Source of the DNA: Candidatus Melainabacteria bacterium
GTDB lineage: Bacteria > Cyanobacteriota > Vampirovibrionia > Obscuribacterales > Obscuribacteraceae
Direction: 5' to 3'
DNA length: 64,000 nucleotides
NCBI GenBank assembly: GCA_016716405.1
Contig: JADJWK010000001.1
Span: forward strand, 434,001 to 498,000
A program made the position numbers and the translations under genes. The notes below the pieces were generated by a model. It searched no databases and was not told the origin of the DNA. It saw nothing but the letters and a program-made list of their open reading frames with translations. How positions within the stretch are numbered: the first letter of the stretch is position 1; every line of letters starts with the position of its first letter. Of this stretch, positions 59,882-64,000 are shown piece after piece.

Positions 59882-60805
59882 TCAGATATTGCCGAGATAC
59901 CACTGGGCCTCGAGAGCAGCCTGGCAACCGGTGCCAGCCGCGGTGATCGCCTGCCGGTATCGGGAGTCCTGGACGTCCCCGCAAGCAAAAACGCCGGGCA
60001 CGGACGTGCGCGTCTGGTCGGTTTTGATATAGCCGCTGCTGGTGAGCTCGAGCTTGCCGGCGAAAAGGGCCGAATTGGGCGTATGGCCGATGGCAATGAA
60101 AACGCCGTCCACTTTCACCTCTTCGGCTTTCTCGCAACCGCTCTTCTTGAGCTTGACGGCGCGGACAGTGCCGTCGTCGCCGGCGAGGATGTCTTCAACC
60201 ACCGTGTCGAAAACGAACTCGATCTTCTCGTTCGCTTCCGCCCGAGCCACCATTATCGGCGAGGCGCGGAACTTGTCGCGACGGTGCACGACTCTGACAC
60301 TCCTCGCGAACTCCGTCAGGGCGATAGCTTCCTGCATAGCAGCGTCACCGCCGCCGACCACGATCACGTCCTTGCCGCGAAAGAAATAGCCATCGCAAGT
60401 AGCACAGACCGAGACACCACGGCCGGTGAGTTTCGCTTCCGCCGGCAGTCCGAGCATCCGAGCCCGGGCTCCGCTGGAAATGATGATGCTGTCCGCTTCC
60501 ACGCTCTTCGATTCAGTGACGATGGTGAAAGGCCGGGAGCCCAGCTCGACGCTCGTCACATCCTCGCTCAGAAACTCGGCGCCGAACCTGACCGCCTGCT
60601 CACGCATATCGGCGACAAGCTTATTGCCGTCCACGCCTTCGGGAAAGCCGGGGAAGTTCTCCACCACGGTGGTGGTGGTCAACTGACCGCCGGCCGCGAA
60701 TCCTTCGATAACCAGGGGCTTGAGCTGAGCGCGAGCCGTATAGACAGCCGCTGTAAGCCCTGCCGGTCCGCCGCCGATAATGACGACTTTGTGTTTCTCG
60801 TTCAT
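59882..60805 (-). CDS. trxB: Thioredoxin reductase
   Basis: 307 residues. VVIIGGGPAGLTAAVY (FAD), VC134ATC137DG (redox pair), VVGGGDAAMQEA (NADPH) and GVFACGDVQD are all in place. It passes electrons from NADPH to thioredoxin in the cytoplasm. ATG 60805 follows GGAG by 6 nt. It is co-transcribed with the 2Fe-2S ferredoxin gene. Confidence 0.93.
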   Translation of the reverse strand: MNEKHKVVIIGGGPAGLTAAVYTARAQLKPLVIEGFAAGGQLTTTTVVENFPGFPEGVDGNKLVADMREQAVRFGAEFLSEDVTSVELGSRPFTIVTESKSVEADSIIISSGARARMLGLPAEAKLTGRGVSVCATCDGYFFRGKDVIVVGGGDAAMQEAIALTEFARSVRVVHRRDKFRASPIMVARAEANEKIEFVFDTVVEDILAGDDGTVRAVKLKKSGCEKAEEVKVDGVFIAIGHTPNSALFAGKLELTSSGYIKTDQTRTSVPGVFACGDVQDSRYRQAITAAGTGCQAALEAQWYLGNI

Positions 60806-61352
60806 GGCATGCTCCATGTTTGCTATAGCTGTTCGATGCTCCGGCTCGAGACAGAGTCGGGGCATTCGGAACAGGGAGAAGAACAATCAGATAGGGAAGA
60901 GTTGTTTACCCTTCAAAAAAAAACAGAAAAGTACGAAGACCTGAAGAGCTTAGGAAACTGGCCACGGCCACGCCAAGTCCTGTTAGCAGGATCGACATAT
61001 CGCAGCTAGCAGCTCTTGACTACGCTCGGGTATCACAACCATCGCAGAGTCCCGGTGGGACTCGATTTTGCAAAAGGTCACCGGAGCCGCCCGGATCGAC
61101 CGCACTGCGGAGGACAGGCAGGAAGCAGGTCAGAACAGGGGACAAGGCCTGTCAGACATAAAGTGAGATGGATCTCAAGAGATCTTTGTTCTCATATCTT
61201 GATAACCCGATCGGGCTTTTTCTAGTCTTTGAGTCTCCACGCTTTTATCTTTCATTGAGGCCAGTTCTTCGACCTCCCAGCTAAAAACATCTGCCAGCAA
61301 TTCACGAACGCCTCGCCGGACGAGAAAGCTTTTGCCGGCTACCGAGACTGTT
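60806..61352. other. Intergenic region
   Basis: 547 nt between divergent trxB and the isochorismatase-like gene. It includes small hairpins (GTCCC-ggt-GGGAC near 61050 and CCCGatCGGG followed by CTTTTTC near 61207, a possible terminator of a short rightward transcript). A small RNA from about 61010 to 61220 is possible but unproven. No coding frame. Confidence 0.35.
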
Positions 61353-61856
61353 ATGTCATCAAGTTCCCTGCCCGAGAGGCACTTAGAGGAAACGCCCCGG
61401 GTGCTCGTCGTCATCGACATGCAGCCAGACGGCTTCCCTCTAGCAAGATCGGTTCTGAGACAGGTCCGCCAGGCCGTCGCCCGGGCGATGGCCTCGTCCT
61501 GGCTTGTTCTCATAGTGGAATTCGACATCGAATGCGCCGGCTCCACAGACCAGGCCATCATGTCCATGCTTGACGGCTATCCGCACTGGAAGCTGGTCAA
61601 GAAAACGGCCGAAGACGGCTCTCTCGAGGTCATCGAGGCAGCCACCGAAGCCGGGATGAGCACAGCCCGTCCAGTTCCGGTCTTCCGGCTGGCCGGCGTC
61701 ACCACCGACGATTGCATCAGCAAGACCGCTCACGGGCTCGCTCGAAGCCTGCCCGGCTGTCTTGTCGAGGTGATCACCGCCGCCTGCTGCAACTGGCAGG
61801 GCTCCCGTTTCGACTGGAGCCGGTTCAGTCGAGCGGCAAACATCGTGCTCATCTGA
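61353..61856 (+). CDS. Isochorismatase-like cysteine hydrolase family protein
   Basis: 167 residues. VLVVIDMQPDGF supplies the catalytic Asp, a lysine follows mid-protein (WKLVKK), and FRLAGVTTDDC ISKTAHGLARSL gives the nucleophile Cys region of the isochorismatase/nicotinamidase fold (usually GxxTxxCVxxTA). Shorter than most members. The reaction is not predictable. A TTG seven codons upstream (61332) is an alternative start; neither has a strong ribosome site. Confidence 0.65.
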   Translation: MSSSSLPERHLEETPRVLVVIDMQPDGFPLARSVLRQVRQAVARAMASSWLVLIVEFDIECAGSTDQAIMSMLDGYPHWKLVKKTAEDGSLEVIEAATEAGMSTARPVPVFRLAGVTTDDCISKTAHGLARSLPGCLVEVITAACCNWQGSRFDWSRFSRAANIVLI

Positions 61857-61928
61857 GTCAAGACCGACACCCTATCCCGCAATCCCCAAAGGACTCGACC
61901 AAGGTCGAGACAAAGAGATTACAAAGAT

Positions 61929-64000
61929 ATGTCTAACGCCAAAAAGACACGCTTCGTGCGTGGTCCCATCAACGGTATCAGCGAGTTCAAGCTCGGCAAC
62001 GGGCTCAAAGTCCTTCTCGTCCCCGACCACAGCGCCGCCGTCGTCACCACTATGGTGATCTACAAAGTCGGCAGCCGCAATGAAGGTCCGGGGAACACCG
62101 GCTCCGCTCACTTTTTCGAGCACCTGATGTTCAAGGGCAGCCGCCGTTTCCACGAGGGCAAGGGCAACAACCTCGACGCCCTGCTCAAGCAGATCGGCGC
62201 CGACTACAACGCCTACACCTCGAACGACGAGACGGTCTACCACGAGATGGTCTCCTCCGAATACCTCGAGCTCTGTCTGGCTCTGGAGGCCGACCGCATG
62301 CGTCATCTTCGCGTCACCCGCGAAGACCGCGACTCCGAAATGACCGTCGTCCGCAACGAGATGGAGCAGGGCGAGAACCACCCGTACCAGGTGATGTCCA
62401 AGAAGCTCTGGGCCGCCGCCTTCACGCAGCACCCCTATCACCACGACACCATCGGCTCGCGCACCGAGGTCGAGAACGTCCCTCTCGCCAACATGAAGGC
62501 CTTCTACGACCTCTATTACTGGCCCAATAACGCAACTCTCGTTGTCGCCGGCGACTTCGAGACCGATGAGGCCCTGGCCAAGATCGAGAAGCACTTCGGC
62601 CGGCTTCCGCGCTCGCCCCACAAAATTCCCAGGGTCTACACAGTGGAGCCTGTTCAGGAAGGCGAGAACCGCTTCGAGATCCGCCGGGCAGGCAATCTCC
62701 AGCGCCTCTGCCTGGGCTATCACGGCCCCCGGGCGACTCATCCGGACTATGCGCCCCTGGACCTGCTCTGCCAGGTTCTCGGCAGCAGCTACTCCCGTTC
62801 GAGCCGGCTCTACAAACGCCTTGTGGAAGGCGGCATCGCCTCCAGCACCTACGCTCATATCCTGGCCATGGCCGATCCCGGTCTGGTCATCCTGGACATA
62901 GACCTGACCCCGGAAGCCTCTCTGGCTGACGCCGAGACGGCTGTTCTGGAGGAGATCGAAAAGCTCAAGAAGGAGCCTGTCGGCACCGCCGAGCTCGAGC
63001 GTATCAAGAAGGGTCACATCAAGAGCTTCCGCCTGCGCATGGCCGACACCCGCTCTTTCGCCTACCAGCTCGCCGGGGCGGAAGCCGCCGCCGACTGGCT
63101 CTGGCTCATGGACCGCGAACGCGCCATCGCGGCTGTCACCCCGGAAGATCTCCAGCGCGTTGCCAACGACTATTTCGGCCGCGAGAACCGCACCATCGGC
63201 AGTTTCATTCCGAAGACCGAACATGAAGCCGCTTCCGGCAATCACGCCGCGGAAGAGCCCGATTCGGTGGCAGTCAAGCCCAAGAAGACGAGCAAGCGCC
63301 GCCGTCCGGTGGATCCGGATGCGGTCTTCAAGACTCTCGCTCGCTTCACCGGCAAGAAGCCGAGCCGGCCTTCCATCAGCCAGCGGATCACCAGCCGCAA
63401 GCTCACCAATGGACTGACCGTCAACGTGCTGACGGAGAAGGTCGGCACAGGCGTCGTCGCCGTAAGCGCTGCAGTCCGCGCTGGCAATTATTTCGAGCCC
63501 CAGTCCCGGCAGAACCTCTCCGACATCGTCGGTGACATGCTTCCCATGGGCTCCAGAGGACTCGACAAAGCCGCCCTGGCAGACCGGCTCATCGAGCTCG
63601 GTCTCACCAGCGGCCTGCATGTCTGGGTCCGTCCTTTCGCAGCCCAGACCTCCCTCCAGGTCATGCGTGAAGACCTGACCGAAGCCCTCGGACTGCTCGA
63701 GAAAGTGCTCCGGGAGCCGGTCTTCAACCAGGCCGATCTGGACACCGTCAAGCGCCAGTGGATCGGACGCTATCGCCAGGAGCTGGCCGAGCCTGGCTCC
63801 ATGGCTCAAAACGCTCTGGGCTCCGCGATCTACGAGCCGACCCATCAGTTCTACCAGAAGTCCATCGCCGAGCAGATCGCCGATCTCGAGGCAATCACAG
63901 TGGAAGACCTGAAGGACTTCCACGACCGGCAGTACACCCCGGGCAACACCATCCTCAACATCGTCGGCGACATCGAAGCCGACGCAGCCATCGCGCTCAT
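61929..64000 (+). CDS. M16-family zinc metallopeptidase (pitrilysin-like), C-terminus cut by window
   Basis: About 690 codons visible, no stop before the window end. First M16 domain: FKLGNGLKVLLVPDHSAAVV, then HFFEHLMFKG (inverted zinc motif HxxEH) and the distal Glu in RNEMEQGEN. The partner domain ends near 430. A basic linker (KPKKTSKRRRP) precedes a second M16 repeat (RKLTNGLTVNVLTEKVG) that lacks HxxEH and is presumably inactive, as in two-copy peptidases. It would degrade peptides in the cytoplasm or periplasm; no signal peptide is evident. Start ATG 61929 chosen from homology of length. Confidence 0.88.
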   Translation, partial: MSNAKKTRFVRGPINGISEFKLGNGLKVLLVPDHSAAVVTTMVIYKVGSRNEGPGNTGSAHFFEHLMFKGSRRFHEGKGNNLDALLKQIGADYNAYTSNDETVYHEMVSSEYLELCLALEADRMRHLRVTREDRDSEMTVVRNEMEQGENHPYQVMSKKLWAAAFTQHPYHHDTIGSRTEVENVPLANMKAFYDLYYWPNNATLVVAGDFETDEALAKIEKHFGRLPRSPHKIPRVYTVEPVQEGENRFEIRRAGNLQRLCLGYHGPRATHPDYAPLDLLCQVLGSSYSRSSRLYKRLVEGGIASSTYAHILAMADPGLVILDIDLTPEASLADAETAVLEEIEKLKKEPVGTAELERIKKGHIKSFRLRMADTRSFAYQLAGAEAAADWLWLMDRERAIAAVTPEDLQRVANDYFGRENRTIGSFIPKTEHEAASGNHAAEEPDSVAVKPKKTSKRRRPVDPDAVFKTLARFTGKKPSRPSISQRITSRKLTNGLTVNVLTEKVGTGVVAVSAAVRAGNYFEPQSRQNLSDIVGDMLPMGSRGLDKAALADRLIELGLTSGLHVWVRPFAAQTSLQVMREDLTEALGLLEKVLREPVFNQADLDTVKRQWIGRYRQELAEPGSMAQNALGSAIYEPTHQFYQKSIAEQIADLEAITVEDLKDFHDRQYTPGNTILNIVGDIEADAAIAL

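Noticed and set aside
61080..61180. Possible SRP RNA, from GGCAGGAAGCAGG-like sequence
   Set aside because: The conserved helix-8 order (CAGG...GGAAGGNAGCAG) is not met and no long pairing closes it.
61872..63923. A 683-codon leftward open frame
   Set aside because: It is antisense to the M16 peptidase gene, whose rightward frame has zinc-site motifs and two M16 repeats. High G+C thirds create long antisense frames.

Overview
The window is a gene-dense bacterial chromosome segment, roughly 55-60% G+C by eye, with no rRNA, tRNA, insertion sequence, prophage or CRISPR array that I can recognise. Several features suggest a free-living Gram-negative-type bacterium: lipoproteins, a DUF502 membrane protein, a diaminopimelate operon, a four-domain S1 protein, many TPR proteins and several Ser/Thr kinases. 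A non-photosynthetic relative of cyanobacteria (Vampirovibrionia/Obscuribacterales type) would fit, but that is inference from gene style only.

Region 1-4.8 kb is a divergent locus. Leftward it encodes a fold-I/fold-II PLP enzyme fusion, overlapped by a fold-III PLP decarboxylase that runs off the window. Rightward it encodes a PepSY-TM membrane protein and a 2Fe-2S thioredoxin-like protein. A 13-bp-armed palindrome sits on the leftward promoter, and a metallophore-like role is possible. Region 5-17 kb holds an aminotransferase, membrane proteins, orphan genes, PlsC, a MoeB/ThiF-rhodanese protein, an SbmA/ABCD-type ABC exporter and ribosomal protein S1. Region 17-31.5 kb holds RNase P RNA (its 3' end overlapping trmD), a TPR protein, a 37-bp minisatellite next to ftcD, a four-gene operon (DUF502, phospholipase D-like, nitroreductase-like, PaaK-like), a three-gene cluster (orphan, CCA-adding enzyme, DHH phosphoesterase) and a dienoyl-CoA isomerase-like protein.

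Region 31.5-38.7 kb holds a YwqK/MORN-like lipoprotein with a collagen-like tail, two paralogous four-helix membrane proteins whose leaders share a motif at identical spacing, and TPR proteins. Region 38.7-42 kb is a succinylase-type diaminopimelate cluster (M20 deacylase, DapC, DapD). It converges tail to tail on a six-gene leftward signalling operon (52.6 to 42.0 kb): M20 amidohydrolase, GNAT-cyclic-nucleotide-binding fusion, PAS histidine kinase and three paralogous kinases built as a duplicated Cys4 module, Ser/Thr kinase, membrane helix and leucine-rich-repeat-like tail. This is the most system-like part of the window. Region 53-64 kb holds orphan proteins, an agmatinase with a histone H1-like tail, TadA, a secreted TPR protein, a WG-repeat lipoprotein, a 2Fe-2S protein with thioredoxin reductase, an isochorismatase-like protein and an M16 peptidase cut by the window end.

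Two genome-scale signals recur outside genes. One is a short motif, roughly CTAT-N(4-6)-ATAGTA, lying tens of bases downstream of many terminator hairpins in the sense orientation. The other is an ungapped 69-bp intergenic element present twice (20.3 kb and 31.6 kb).
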